Positions 43,554 through 54,711 of a stretch of 64,000 bases of DNA are shown piece after piece. The stretch is from Areca catechu (lineage: Eukaryota; Streptophyta; Magnoliopsida; Arecales; Arecaceae): assembly GCA_021397845.1 (NCBI GenBank), contig CM038048.1:29200727-29264726 (forward strand). Direction: 5' to 3'. The position numbers were made by a program, and so were the translations under genes. The notes under the pieces were generated by a model that saw only the letters and a list, made by a program, of their open reading frames with translations, made no database searches and had not been told where the DNA came from. How positions within the stretch are numbered: the first letter of the stretch is position 1; each line of letters starts with the position of its first letter.

Positions 43554-45621
43554 ATGGCCTCTGGGAGTCGAAGTTCGGCTCGTGAGAATAGGGAACCCGG
43601 CTCGTATGATATCCCTTCAACCATGACCCGGGAGAGGGTAGAGGGTCTTAGGGTTGTATACAGCATCCCCTCCACCTTACATTTGACCATCCCTAGTCGC
43701 GAGGGTAGGGTGAACAGCCCCCTAAATTTAGGAGCCCTTCCTGTGTATGAGGACCACCTGAAAGTTAGCCTCCGATTTTTGATCCATAATTTTTTCATCC
43801 AGATTTTTAACCTGTTTAGGGTTACACCTTCCCAGCTGACCCCGAACAGCATTCGGGTGCTCTACGATTTTGTGGTGCTTTATCAGGAGGTGAATGTTGA
43901 GCCAAGGTCGATCTTGTTTTCGAATTTTTTTCTTTTAAAGTAGGACTTCTGGAGTCAGGAGTGGTGGATGTTTAGTCCCCACCCTAACTGAAAGATTCTA
44001 GGGGCGCTTCCGTTCACTATTCATGGATAGAAGTCCCAATATTTTTTTGTTGATAGTCTAGAGCCGTGGGGCTTTGAGACGGCATGGAAGGAGCCAAGGC
44101 CGAATGCCCTGAATGGGAGGAAGGTGTCGAGGGCCGATGAGGCTGACTTTCACAAGCTGAACGACGAGGACCCAAAGTTTATCGGCTTCATGCTCCATGA
44201 AAGGAGCCTCCATCAGGCTAGAATCAGCTAGCACCGAATGCTGGGTAGGATGGAGGCTGTTGAGAGGGACCTACCCTTCCTTCCTTTGTTGGTTTTGTTG
44301 CTACGACTGAATCTAGTCTTGTTTGCTAGCAGGTGGCAAAATGAAACAAGATCGGGCGACTCTTTCAGCGCGATTGGCATAGAGGAGGGCCATCCGCATT
44401 TCTGAGCTGGCTCATCGAGAGTCGAAGAGGCAGAGGGCGGCAGAGCCAGCACCCGAGAGGCCGAAGAAGCGACGAATGGAGGAGCCGTCAGCCATGGTAG
44501 TGTCGGTGGAGTCGGAAGATGACATACTGCTAGCAGATCACCGAAGGGTGATGGCATCGAAGCGGTCCTCTTTAATTAGGCCATCAGCCACCCTGACGGG
44601 AAAGGAGCATCCGGTGCCAGCTACGGTAGAGACGACCCCATCTTCTCCATCATTGGGCCCGATGGAGGAGGCTTCCTTAACGATCCAGGAGGACCAAGCA
44701 ACTGAAGGGCCGACAGCCTCCCAGGGGAGGGCCGGTGATGTTAGCGATGATGAGGACCGCTGGAAGTGGCAGGCTATCCATGATGCCGTACGAGTTAAAG
44801 AATAGCTCCAGAAGGCTGTCGATGGCATCGACGGACGGTCGATGAATGAGGCCATCAGGAGCACCCTTCACCACTTGTTGGGGGTAAGTTTCAAGCTTAA
44901 TCCTTCAGCTCTTGCTTTACTGTCATAATTTTCTAACTGTGTATATGTCGGCAGCTCTTCCGGGACTCGCTACTGGTGGACGATGGCATGGACGAGTTGC
45001 TCCATCTGAAGGAGCACCTGACCAAAAGGGCAGAGGTGGTCGAAGTGATGAGGGATACTACATGGGTGGCTCTGACAGCCTCCAGGGTAGAACTGATCAG
45101 TCTACAAGTAGTTGAAGGAGAAGTGTCTGCCCTGCGGGCCAAGTCGGAGGCCCAAAGAAAATAGCACGAGGACTCGCTGGCTCGGGAGGCTGACCGAGAG
45201 GAGAAGCTGAAGGACAAGAGGCGGAAGGTCAATGCCCTGACCCGTCGACTAGTAGAAGAGGAGGGGCGCCTGGTCGAAGCCGAGGCACACTCGAGGGGCC
45301 ACCAGGGGGTGGCAGAGCAATAAAAGGGTCTACTGAAGATGACCCAAGGATTGTTGAAGATGACTTCTGAAAAGGCTGTTGCAGAAAACAATGCCTCCGA
45401 GGACTTTGTTGAAGAGATGAACGAGGCTGGGACAGTTGGCTTCGGTTTTGGGTATGAGGAGTGTCTGGCGAAGGTTGGCGCCGCCTTCCCAGACCTCGAT
45501 CTCTCCTTCCTTCAGCCACCGAAGCCGGTGGAAGAGGAGAGCATGGAGGCGATGGATCTGACTACTGTTGTGGCCGAGGCCCCAGTCGAGGCCATTGAAG
45601 CGGGGGCTGGATCAGATTCCT
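43554..45621 (+). pseudogene. Antisense spliced ORF of element B, PF04195-type
   Basis: ATG at 43554 (MASGSRSSARENREPG). Exon 1 (to 44240) has the PF04195 core VYEDHLKVSLRFLIHNFF...SQLTPNSIRVLYDFVV and three in-frame stops after about residue 130. Intron 1 is 44241-44333 (CTGG|GTAGG ... GCTAGCAG|). Exon 2 (44334-44883) is basic then acidic: KRQRAAEPAPERPKKRR, SDDEDRWKW. Intron 2 is 44884-44954 (TGGGG|GTAAGT ... TCGGCAG|). Exon 3 is a coiled coil (LHLKEHLTKRAEVVEVM, REEKLKDKRRKVNAL) ending GFGYEECLAKVGAAFPDLDL and an acidic tail. Splice sites and exon order match element A. Function unknown; the coil and basic segment suggest a nucleic-acid-associated structural role (inference). Confidence 0.75.
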
Positions 45622-45864
45622 AAATCGAAGCTGACACGGGGATAGCAGCTACCTCCATCGGAGCTTCAGAAGGTGTCAAGGAAACCGAAGTCGGCATCCC
45701 ACCTATACTTTTTGAGGGTTAGACCTAGATATTTGTAAAGGTCTGACATTCTATTTTGTAAAGCACCTTTTAATCTAAAAAAAAAAATTTCTCCTTTATA
45801 ATGCCTCTTTCTCATGCTTGTGCTGTTGACTGACAAGACTTGCCAAAGTAATCTCTTCTAGAAA
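45622..45864. other. 3' side of the antisense gene
   Basis: Residual frame (EADTGIAATSIGASEG) ends near 45720; an A10-like run at 45777 and AT-rich sequence with TATAATG follow. It could hold the antisense polyadenylation region. No other content. Confidence 0.4.
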
Positions 45865-46400
45865 ATTTTCTAAGTGTTTGCCCATCGGCTAGTCTAAGCG
45901 GACGGCCAGACCTCCGAAGTAGATGTCGAATAGTAGCTCAGGCCGGACCAAGATACTTTAGGATTTTTACCCTAAGTGTGATCTATCGGCTTATCTAAAG
46001 TCAAGGGTGGTTGAGGCTACTGTTAGGTTATGGCACAGGCCGAACCAATTCGCTTAGTATTTTCTTCCCAAGTATTGGTCCGTCGCCTGGTCTAAACCCA
46101 AAGAGGTTGTAGGTGGGCGAAGGACTGTAGCTCAGGCCGAACCAAATCACTTTAGAATTTTTTCCAAGTATTGGACCATCGGCTGGTCCGAACCCAAAGA
46201 GGTTATAGGTGGGCAAAGGACTGTAGCTCAGGCCGAACCAATTCACTTTGGGATTTTTTTCCAAGTATTGGTCTATCGGCTGGTCCAAACCCAAAGAGGT
46301 TGTAGGTGGGGAAAGGACTGCAACTCAGGCCGGACTCGTTCACTTAAGAGATTTTTTCCCGAGTGTTGGTCCGTCGGCTCGTCCTAACCCGAAAATGTTG
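45865..46400. repeat. 97-bp tandem array of element B, about 5.5 copies
   Basis: AGGCCGAACC/AGGCCGGACC anchors at 45940, 46037, 46134, 46230 and 46327, spaced 97, 97, 96 and 97 bp. Units include CCAAGTATTGGTCCATCGGC and CCCAAAGAGGTTGTAGG. The sequence is unrelated to the 87-bp array in the same position in element A. Confidence 0.92.
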
Positions 46401-46705
46401 CCGGACCAGGGTCAGACTTTTGAAAGGTGGGCTACCCTAGAGCATTTGCCGGCCGAAGCTGAACTTTCAGAAGTGGGCTACCCTAGAGCCTTTGCCGACC
46501 GGAGTCGGACTTTCGGAAGTGGGTTGCCCTAGAGCCTTTGCCGACCAGAGTTGAACTTTCAGAAGTGGGCTACCCTAGAGCCTTTGCTGACCGGAGTCAG
46601 ACTTTTAGAAGCGGGCTGCCCTAGAGCCTTTATCGATCGGAGTCAGACTTTTGGAAATGGGCTGCCCTAGAGCCTTTGCCGACCGGAGTAAGACTTTCGA
46701 AAGTG
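46397..46705. repeat. 46-bp tandem array of element B, 6-7 copies
   Basis: Anchors AGCCTTTGCC (first copy AGCATTTGCC) at 46441, 46487, 46533, 46579, 46625 and 46671 are exactly 46 bp apart; units read GGAGTCGGACTTTCGGAAG and GGGCTACCCT. It directly abuts the 97-bp array and the end of pol. Confidence 0.93.
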
Positions 46706-46729
46706 CTTCATAAAGATAAGATGTGGACT

Positions 46730-48702
46730 TTATTGATGATACTTACGAAGGTTGTCTACATTCCACGGGCATGATATCTGTCGTCCGTCCAAATGCTTGA
46801 GTCGGTAGGTTCCGGCCGGATCACTTCAACGACCTGGTAAGGTCCTTTCCAATTTGGGAAAAGTTTTCCTTCCTCGGTCGGTCTCGAAATCTCTATCCTT
46901 TACAAGACTAGATCTCCGACCTGGAAAACTCGTGGCTTAACATGTGAGTTGTAATATTTTGCCATCTTTTGATGGTAGGTCGCCATCTTCAGGCTTGTTC
47001 AGAGTCTAGTTTCTTCTAGTAGGTCTAGGTCAGCCCTTCGCTGCTCAGAGTTAGCCAGCTCGGTACGGTGGTCAATCCATAGAGATTATAGAGAGATCTC
47101 AACGGGGATGATGGCTTCACTTTCGTAAGTAAGGTTGAATGGAGTATCCCCGGTCGTCGCTCGGGCGATCGTCCGATATGCCCACATTACTGAGTGGAGC
47201 TCCTCCGCCCAAAACCTTATGGCTTCATTAAGATGGGTCTTCAGCCTGTGCAAGATCATCCGATTGGTGACCTCGGCTTCTCCATTAGACTGAGGGTGAC
47301 CAACCGAAGTAAGCCAATGGGAGATGTGATATTGCTGACAGAAGTCCCAGAACTTAGAGTTGTCGAAATGTCTTCCATTATCAGTAATGATTGTCTGTGG
47401 AATGCCGAACTAGAAGATAATGCTGTTCCGAATGAAGTTCTCCACCTTGGCCTCCGTGATTCGTGCCAGCGATTTAGCCTCCACCCATTTGGTGAAGTAG
47501 TCAATGGCTACAAGTAGAAACTTCTGTAGCCCGGATGCCAGGGGAAAAGGTCCCAAGATATCCATCTCCTATTATGCGAACGGCCACGATGCAGTAAATG
47601 GAGTCAGCTGGCTGGCAGGTCTCCTTTGGATAACAGAGTATCTTTGACATGCGTTACACCATCGAAAAAAGTCCGACGCATCTTTCTGGAAGGTAGGCCA
47701 ATAGTACCCCTGTCAGATGATCTTGTAGGCCAAGGACCTTCCTCCAAGGTAGTCGCTGCAGATGCCTTCATGGATTTCTCTGAGTGCATAATCTGCATCG
47801 GTCAGCCCCAAACACTTCAACAACGGTTATGAGAATGATCGCTTGTACAGGATACCATCAAGGATGATGTACTTAGAGGCCGTCCAATGCACTCGCTTGG
47901 CCTTAGTTGGATCTTCCGGAAGAGTCTCTTTGACCAGGAAGGCAAGAATCGGATCCATCCAAGAAGCTTCTTGTTCCACTTGGTAGACCTCGGTCGGCTC
48001 TTCCGCAACACTCGGGCACTGCAGATGCTCCACGAAGGTTCGGTTGGATGTGCTGGTGGCTGCCATAGCCAGTCATGACAGAGCGTCTACCCGAGAGTTT
48101 TGCAGCCAGGGTATATGGAAGATTTCAAAGAATTTGAGCCGGGAGATGAAGTTTTGTACCTTATTTAAATATTTGGCTAGAGTCGGGTCCCTTGCTTCAA
48201 ATTCACCTTTCACTTGATTGACCACCAGTTGGGAGTCGGAGAAGGCTCTCACCCAGCTGATGCCTAGTTCATGGGCGATTCATAACCTTACGAGGAGGGC
48301 TTCGTACTCCGCCTAATTATTTGACACCTTAAATAAAAAATGCAATGCATACTCTAGGCTTTCTCCATCTGGGTCAGCTAAGATCAGGCCGGCCCCATAG
48401 CTTGCAAGGTTGGATGCTCCATCCACATGGAGGGTCCAAGCTGGTTCAGCTTCGCAGACAGCGTCAGCTTCAGGTGCTTCGGTCATTTGAGTAGGCGCCT
48501 CTTGCTTCCATGTGCATTCTGCAATGAAGTCAGAAATTACCTGGGCTTTCAAAGCAGACCGTGGTTGAAAAGAGATGTCGAACTCGCCAAGTTTGATGGC
48601 TCACTTGGCAAGCAGACCAGATGTATCCGGACTCCAAAGGATTGCTCTAAGAGGTTGGTCGGTCATCACCACAATCAGATGTGCCTGGAAGTACAGCCAG
48701 AG
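46730..48702 (-). pseudogene. Element B pol, 3' part: RNase H end, second RNase H, integrase
   Basis: From 48702 on the minus strand: WLYFQAHLIVVMTDQPLRAI (end of RT-linked RNase H), then the archaeal-type RNase H (LHVDGASNLASYGAGLILAD, stop before AEYEALL), DPTLAKYLNKVQ, integrase zinc region (H...CNACQR), DDE core (EMDILGPFPLASG, ITDNGRHFDN, GEAEVTNRM), C-terminal domain, and stop TAA at 46730-46732 after RKYHQ. There are about eight stops. The upstream part lies right of element F. Confidence 0.88.
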
Positions 48703-50323
48703 TGATGCAGGATGAAAATCGATGTAACCTAGATTATTTGGAAAAGGGAAAATACCTAAACAAACTAGGAATGTGGAAGGGCTAAGAAGCCTCTCGGGAC
48801 TAGGGCAACTCAAACTAAAACCCTAAAATAGCTGATCTCTTTTGTTTTCAATTTTCTTGGTGGAGGTGGCGAAGGAAGGATGGAGATGGGGGATCAGGAA
48901 CTGGAACTCATGGCCCTGGGACTCACTCTAATGGGGAGACGCACACAGAAAGTCAGGGGTCAAAGCATAAAGCTACCCTCCCGAGGGATCAAAGCACATA
49001 GCTACCCTCCCGAAGGATCAAAGCACCAACTACCCTGAGCTCTCATCGAGCCCATCATCCACATAGTAGGGCTCTCAAAGAGGCTACTAGGGTGACTCTC
49101 AAAGGACACGAGGGGATAAAGAAGACGAGATAGGGGATAACTAGGGTGCTCGAACCCATCATCCACATAGTAGGGCTCTCACACCCCCCAACGAACCCAT
49201 TATCCACACAGTAGGGAACGAAGGCAAATGGGCCTCAACCCAGAACTAGAACCAATGAAGAACCTAAAAATTTATATCAAAGTCTTAATTATTATAGGGG
49301 GAGAGGGGGCCTTTATATTGAAAAACCAAAATCCTCAGTTTCTTAGTCTCCAAAAAAACAAAAAAAAGAAAATAAATTACATCAAAATTCGTGTTGCATC
49401 AAAAGTGGGGCTGATTTGCTCTGAGAAGCATGTCAGCTTGATGATCTGCGCTGAAAAGGGTGCTGCTCTAAAAACTAGAATGCTCCAAAATCCATGCAAA
49501 CTCAAACTCACGGCCATGCGAAGGATCGATCTCCCGATGGAGCACTGGTGGACGGTGGACGACCGGGAAGCAGGCGGTGGACGAGGCTGGTGGACGGTGA
49601 GCGGCGGATGGCTGGCGGCGGGCTGCAGGTGAGGCGATGGCACGGGAATGGCATGGCATGCTAGGCATGCCGTTTGGTCTCCCACGGTCGTGGGAGACCT
49701 CCTGGGTGTTGGTGTGGCCTCCGGCAGCTGAGCGGGTGACAGACCAGCGGTGGGCGATGGCAAGCAGGCGGCGGTGCATGCGGGCGGCGGTGCAGGGGCA
49801 GCATGGCATGCACGGCCATGTCGTTTGGGCTTCCAATGGGCATGGGGCCCAAGGATGCCAGCGAGGGACCTCCGATGGCCGGACGTGAGCCAGTGAGCGA
49901 CAGGAGGGCGGCCGGTGGCAGGCCAGCAGCGGCAGGCTGTGGCGGCGACGGCCATGGTGATCCTGCCAGTGGTGGCGGCAGCCGTGGTGATCGTTGGTCT
50001 TCCCGCGTCCGTTCGTCTTCCACGGGCCTTGGGCGACGAACGGCTTTTCCGGCGAGGGCGGGGCCGGCGAGTGGGCCGACGGGGGTGGTCGAGGGTCGGG
50101 CAGCTCGGATCTAGGGCCAGCGGGGCGAAGGCTAGGGTTTGGGAGATTTTTTAAAACTCACGGGAGAAGATGGAATAACATAGGAATAAAACAAGAAAAA
50201 GATCAGGATAAAGATGGAATAGCGGGAATAGGTGGAATAGCAGGAATAGGAAAAATAAAAAAAAAATCTGAGAAAATAGGAAAAAATAGAAAAAGAACCT
50301 GTTCCTGCCCTAGATCCCCATCA
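48703..50323 (-). mobile_element. Element F 3' LTR
   Basis: 1621 bp. Includes short CTACCCTCCCGAGGGATCAAA-like repeats (48965-49035), an AT-rich part, and a GC-rich part (49500-50110) with an 11-bp-arm palindrome at 49674-49697. Long open frames on both strands here are compositional. Confidence 0.87.
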
Positions 50324-50408
50324 TTCTCCTCGATCGTGAAGAATTCGACTCCGTCAAGTTCGAAAAAATGGAGCACACCCTAATCCACAACTCGCTCTGA
50401 TACGAAAT
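50324..50408 (-). other. Element F interior: PBS plus polypurine tract
   Basis: 85 bp only. On the minus strand TATCAGAGCGAG matches the initiator-Met tRNA site (TATCAGAGC), and GAGGAGAA before the 3' LTR serves as polypurine tract. No gag or pol. Confidence 0.85.
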
Positions 50409-53400
50409 TGATGCGAGACAAAAATCAATGTAACCTGGATTATTTGGAAAAGGGAATACACCTAAACAAACTATGATCGTGGAAGGGCTAAGAAGCCTCT
50501 CGGGACTAGAGCAACTCAAACTAAAACCCTAAAACAGCTGATCTCTTTTGTTTTCAATTTTCTTAGTGGAGGTGGCGAAGGAAGGATGGAGATGGGGGAC
50601 TGGGAACTGGAACTCATGGCCCTGGGACTCACTCTAACGGGGAGATGTACATAGAAAGTCATGGGTCAAAGCATAAAGCTACCCTCCCGAGGGATCAAAG
50701 CACATAGCTACCCTCCCGAGAGATCAAAGCACCAGCTACCCTGAGATCTCATCGAGCCCATCATCCACATAGTAGGGTTCTCATAGAGGCCGCTTGGGTG
50801 ACTCTCAAAGGACACGAGGGTATAAAGAAGACAAGATAGGGGATAACTAGGGTGCTTGAGCCTATGATCTACATAGTAGGGCTCTCACACCCCCCAACGA
50901 ACTCATTATCCACACAGTAGGGAACGAAGGCAAACAGGTCTCAGCCCAGAACCAGAACCAATGAAGAACCTAAAAATTTATATCAAAGTCTTAATTATTA
51001 CAGGGGGAGAGGGGGCCTTTATATAGAAAAACCAAAACCCTCAGTTTCTTAGCATCCAAGAAAACAAAAAAAAGGAAAATAAATTATATCAAAATTCATG
51101 TTGCATCAAAAGTGGTGCTGATCTGCTCTGAGAAGCGTGTCGGCTTGATGATCTGCATTGAAAAGCATGCTGCTCTGAAAATTGGAATGCTCCGAAATCC
51201 ATGCAAACTCAAACTCACTACCGTGTGGAGGATCGATCTCCCGATGGAGCACCGGCGGACAGTCGGCGATCGGGAAGCAGGTGACGGACGGGGCCGGTAG
51301 ACGGCGAGCGGCGGACGACTAGCGGCGGGCTGCAGGCAAGATGATGGGGACATCGATCCAAACCTGAAGCCAGCCCATCCTAGAAGCCCAGCACAGATCC
51401 TGATGAGCACAGATCCTGATGAGCACAGATCCTGATGCAACACAGATCCTGATCATGTTGAGCACTAATCCTGATGCAGCACTCTTGAATTTAAATTCAA
51501 GATATTATCTTATCTTATCAGTTTTTAGGATTTGATTATCTAGTTTAAATATTTGTTTTAGGATTTATCATTCGGATTTCTCAGTCTGTTGAGAAGTTCC
51601 GATTATTTTAGGATTTATTCGGATATCTTTCAGGTTCCGATAGTTTATTTAAGATGTTTCTTACTGAAATAAGAAAAGTAGCGATGATGAATTATTGAGA
51701 AAATGTCTAGGTGTGTCCCGACTCCCTTCCCTCTCCTTCTTCTTCCTTTCTCCTAAATATTCTTTCTCTCTGGTGCTTCTTCTCCCTGGACTCTCTTATT
51801 CTTCCCCTCTCTTCTCTCTTCTGGTATTTCTTCTTCCTCTGGATTCTTCTCCTTCTCTCTTCCTTCTCTTCTCGATTACTATTATCTTCCATGAAAAATC
51901 AACATCCTGTGAATTAATTCTCCGGAGCATACCATTGCCAACAAGCCCCTTTCTAATTCCCCTCAATCGAGCATGCCACCACCAATTCCCATCTGACAAC
52001 CAGAAAGAGCACTTTCCCACGTGCCTCCATCTTCACCGAGTCCCAGATGCTCACCCACGACCAAATCGAGATTGTCGGCCCTGATGAATTCCGGTCGTCC
52101 GACTCCTTCACTCCCAGCCCACACCGTAGACCTCCATGGCTGCCAATATCTCCTCCGCCCGTGCAACCCATTGCAGTCGAAGCCCCACCCATGATGCCGC
52201 CCACCACCAGCGCCAGCCCTCGCCTCACCGCCTCCGCTCCCCATCTCCACTCGCAATGCCTCACGAACATCACTCGGCCGCCTGCTGCCATGACGCCACT
52301 CGCTGGAGAAGCCGACCGGATCTCCTCACCGGTGGAGAGCCCGCCGGACTTCTCCTCCCTGCTATCATGTCCCCCACAGCCACCGCATGCCCGCAGCCAA
52401 GCATCCCCCGACTTTGCCATGGCCGTCACCGCCCTGCTGGAACCCTTTCGCCCCTCGTCGATGCCGGTGAGGCCTCTCCCGCAAGCCCCCCTGTTCGGCA
52501 TGATCGTGAAAGCACGATGGCCATCGCCACCCTGCCAGATCCCTTTCACTACTCGCCGATGCCGGCGAGGCCTCTCCCGCAAGCCCCCCTGTTCGGCACG
52601 ATTGTGAAAGCACGGCTTGCACGATCATGAAGGCATAGTCGGGCTTCTCAGCCGACTTTAGGAATAGCAGGAAAGAAAAAGAAAAAAAAAAATGTGAGGA
52701 AAAAAAAAAACGTGAGAGAAAAATCGTGGAAAAAAAAAGTGAATAAAAGAAAAAAAAAAGGAGACAAAAAAATATAAAAGAAAAGAATTATAAAAAATAT
52801 GAAAAAAAGTTTTATTTGAATAAAAAAATTTGGGAAAAAAAATAAATTTGGTTTAGCCTAGCCTAGGGTCGTTTCCTAGTGACCAACGGTCCGTTCTCCT
52901 TGGAATAAATATTGATCGGGGCATCGTGTGCCGCGTCACAAGACGGTGGCACGAGAATGGTATGGCATGCTGGGCATGCCGTTTGGTCTCCCACGGTCGT
53001 GGGAAACCTCCTGGTCACCGGCGTGGCCTCCGATGGCAGAGCGGGTGGCGGACCGGTGGCGGCAGGCGGGCGATGGTGCATGCGAGCGGTGGTGCAAGGG
53101 CAGCATGGCATGCACGACCGTGCTGTTTGGGCTTCCCACGGGCATGGGGCCCAAGGATGCCAACGAGGGCCCTCCAGCGGCTGGGCGTGAGCTGGCGAGC
53201 GGTGAGCTGGTGGCCAGTGGCGGCAGGCCACCATGGTGACTGTCAGTCTTCCCTCATCCGTTCGTCTTCCATGGGCCTTGGGCGGCGGACGGCTTTTCCA
53301 GCGAGGGCGGGGCCGGCGGGCTCCGACGGGTGGGCCGGTAGGGGCGGCCGAGGGTCGGGCGGGCGGCCTGGATCTGGGGCCGGTGGGGCAGAGGCTAGGG

Positions 53401-53566
53401 TTTGGGAGATTTTTTAAAACTCACGGGAGAAGATGGAATAACATAGGAATAAAGCAGGAATAAGATCGGGATAAAGATGGAATAGCGGGGATAGGAAAAA
53501 TAAAAAAAATTTGAGAAAATAGGAAAAAATAGAAAAAGAATCTAGACCTGCCCTGAATCCCCATCA
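50409..53566 (-). mobile_element. Element F 5' LTR, split by a solo LTR
   Basis: 50409-51341 and 52939-53566 together match the left LTR; joined length about 1556 bp after removing one TSD copy. Ends TGATGCGAGAC and CCCCATCA. Confidence 0.87.
51342..52938. mobile_element. Solo LTR inside element F LTR
   Basis: 1597 bp, TGATGGGGACATCG to GCCGCGTCA, flanked by TSD CAAGA (51337-51341 and 52939-52943). Three compositional blocks: AT-rich with TTATTTAAGATG (51500-51700), CT-rich (51715-51890) and C-rich (51950-52630), ending in an A-rich tract (52665-52850). Open frames of 160-200 codons in the C-rich block lack any motif I know and overlap on both strands. The orientation was not settled. Confidence 0.8.
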
Positions 53567-54711
53567 TAAAGCCGTTTGGCAGATATGACCAAAGAATAAA
53601 CCAGTTTCTGTATCTAGGGATACCTTGTTTCGGCATCATGGAGGACTTTACTAATGTAATAGATAGGCTTCTGTTGGCCATCATCTTCGACTCGCACGAG
53701 GACGGCACTGACCACCTTGTCCGAAGTCGATAGGTAAAGATACAAAGGCTCCCCCTCTATCGGCTTAGCCAGCAACAGGGGGCTCTTCAAATATTCTTTT
53801 AGGGCTTCGAAAGCTGACCGACATTCGTCAGTCCAAATAAAACCCTCCAACCGGTGCAAGGTCTTGCAGAATGGTAGGGACTTTTCAGCCGACCGGGAGA
53901 TGAAACGACTGAGGGAGGCAATTCAACCTGTAATCTCTTGCACCTGCTTCTTGTTGGTTCTATATGCCATCTCAATGACGGCTCTTATCTTGTCGGGGTT
54001 CACTTCAATTCCTCTCTGTATGACCAAGAAGCCAAGGAACTTGCCAGAAGTTACCTTCAAAGTACACTTCGCAGGATTCAGCTTCATCCGATGATGTCTG
54101 AGTGCATCAAAGGATTCCTGCAAGTCTTTGATATGGTTGGCTTTATGAAGGCTCTTTACTATCATGTCATCCATGTAAGCCTCCATATTTCTGCCTAGCT
54201 TCCCTTCAAACACTCAGTTGATCAGTCTTTGGAAGGTGGCACCAGCATTCTTCAAGCTGAAGGGCATCATCCTATAACAGTATAGGCCTTTGCCGGTGAT
54301 GAAGGCAGTCTTCTCTTCGTCCTCCAGGTGCATCCTAACTTGGTTATAGCCAAAGAAGGCATCCATAAAGCTAAAAAGTTGATGGTCGGTTGTAGCATCC
54401 ACCAGCTGATCAATCTTTGGCAGGGAGAAACTATCCTTCGGACAAGCCTTGTTTAGGTCGGTGTAATCTACATAGATCCTCCACTTCCCATTAGCCTTTT
54501 TTACCATGACAACATTTGCTAGCCATTCAGGGTAGTGAACTTCCCTGATAAAGCCAGCGTCGGAGAGCTTCTTTACTTCTTCATCAATGGCTCTCTGCCT
54601 TTCAGCGGTGAAGCTCCTTTTTTTAGCCGGACAGGCTTGTAGGTCGGATCCACCTTGAGCTGGTAAGTGATGACATCCGATGGTATGACTGACATGTTTG
54701 ACGCCGACCAA
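53567..54711 (-). pseudogene. Element B pol: reverse transcriptase and RNase H start
   Basis: Minus-strand reading: KRSFTAERQRAIDEEVKKL, VHYPEWLANVVMVKKANGKW, TDLNKACPKDSFSLPKID, an intact YMDD box (AYMDDMIVKS near 54170), KFLGFLVIQRGIEVNPDK, then RNase H (IWTDECRSAFEALKEYLK, KPIYYISKVLHDAETRYP). Stops occur at RLIN* (54214), ITG* (53923) and RYP*. Unlike element A, the catalytic Asp pair is present. It is cut at 53567 by element F within KRL/WLYF. Confidence 0.9.

Larger units (their letters stand above)
48703..53566 (-). mobile_element. Element F: large-LTR element with 85-bp interior
   Basis: Left LTR 48703-50323 (1621 bp) and right LTR 50409-53566 (3158 bp including a 1597-bp solo-LTR insertion) share TGATGC...CCCCATCA ends. 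The interior, 50324-50408, holds only a minus-strand primer-binding site (TTTCGTATCAGAGCGAG) next to the right LTR and a purine tract (GATCGAGGAGAA) next to the left LTR. Flanks CAGAG and TAAAG are a decayed TSD (CTCTG/CTTTA on the minus strand, two transitions), which keeps the KRL-W-LYF reading of the host pol. It codes for nothing recognisable and is non-autonomous. Confidence 0.88.

Noticed and set aside
44933..45391. Ser-rich minus-strand frame opposite the element B coiled coil
   Set aside because: Complement of a heptad-rich charged coding strand; a compositional shadow of the antisense exon 3.
52047..52630. Pro/Ala/His-rich frames of 160-210 codons
   Set aside because: C-rich block of a solo LTR; low complexity, both strands open, no domain recognised.
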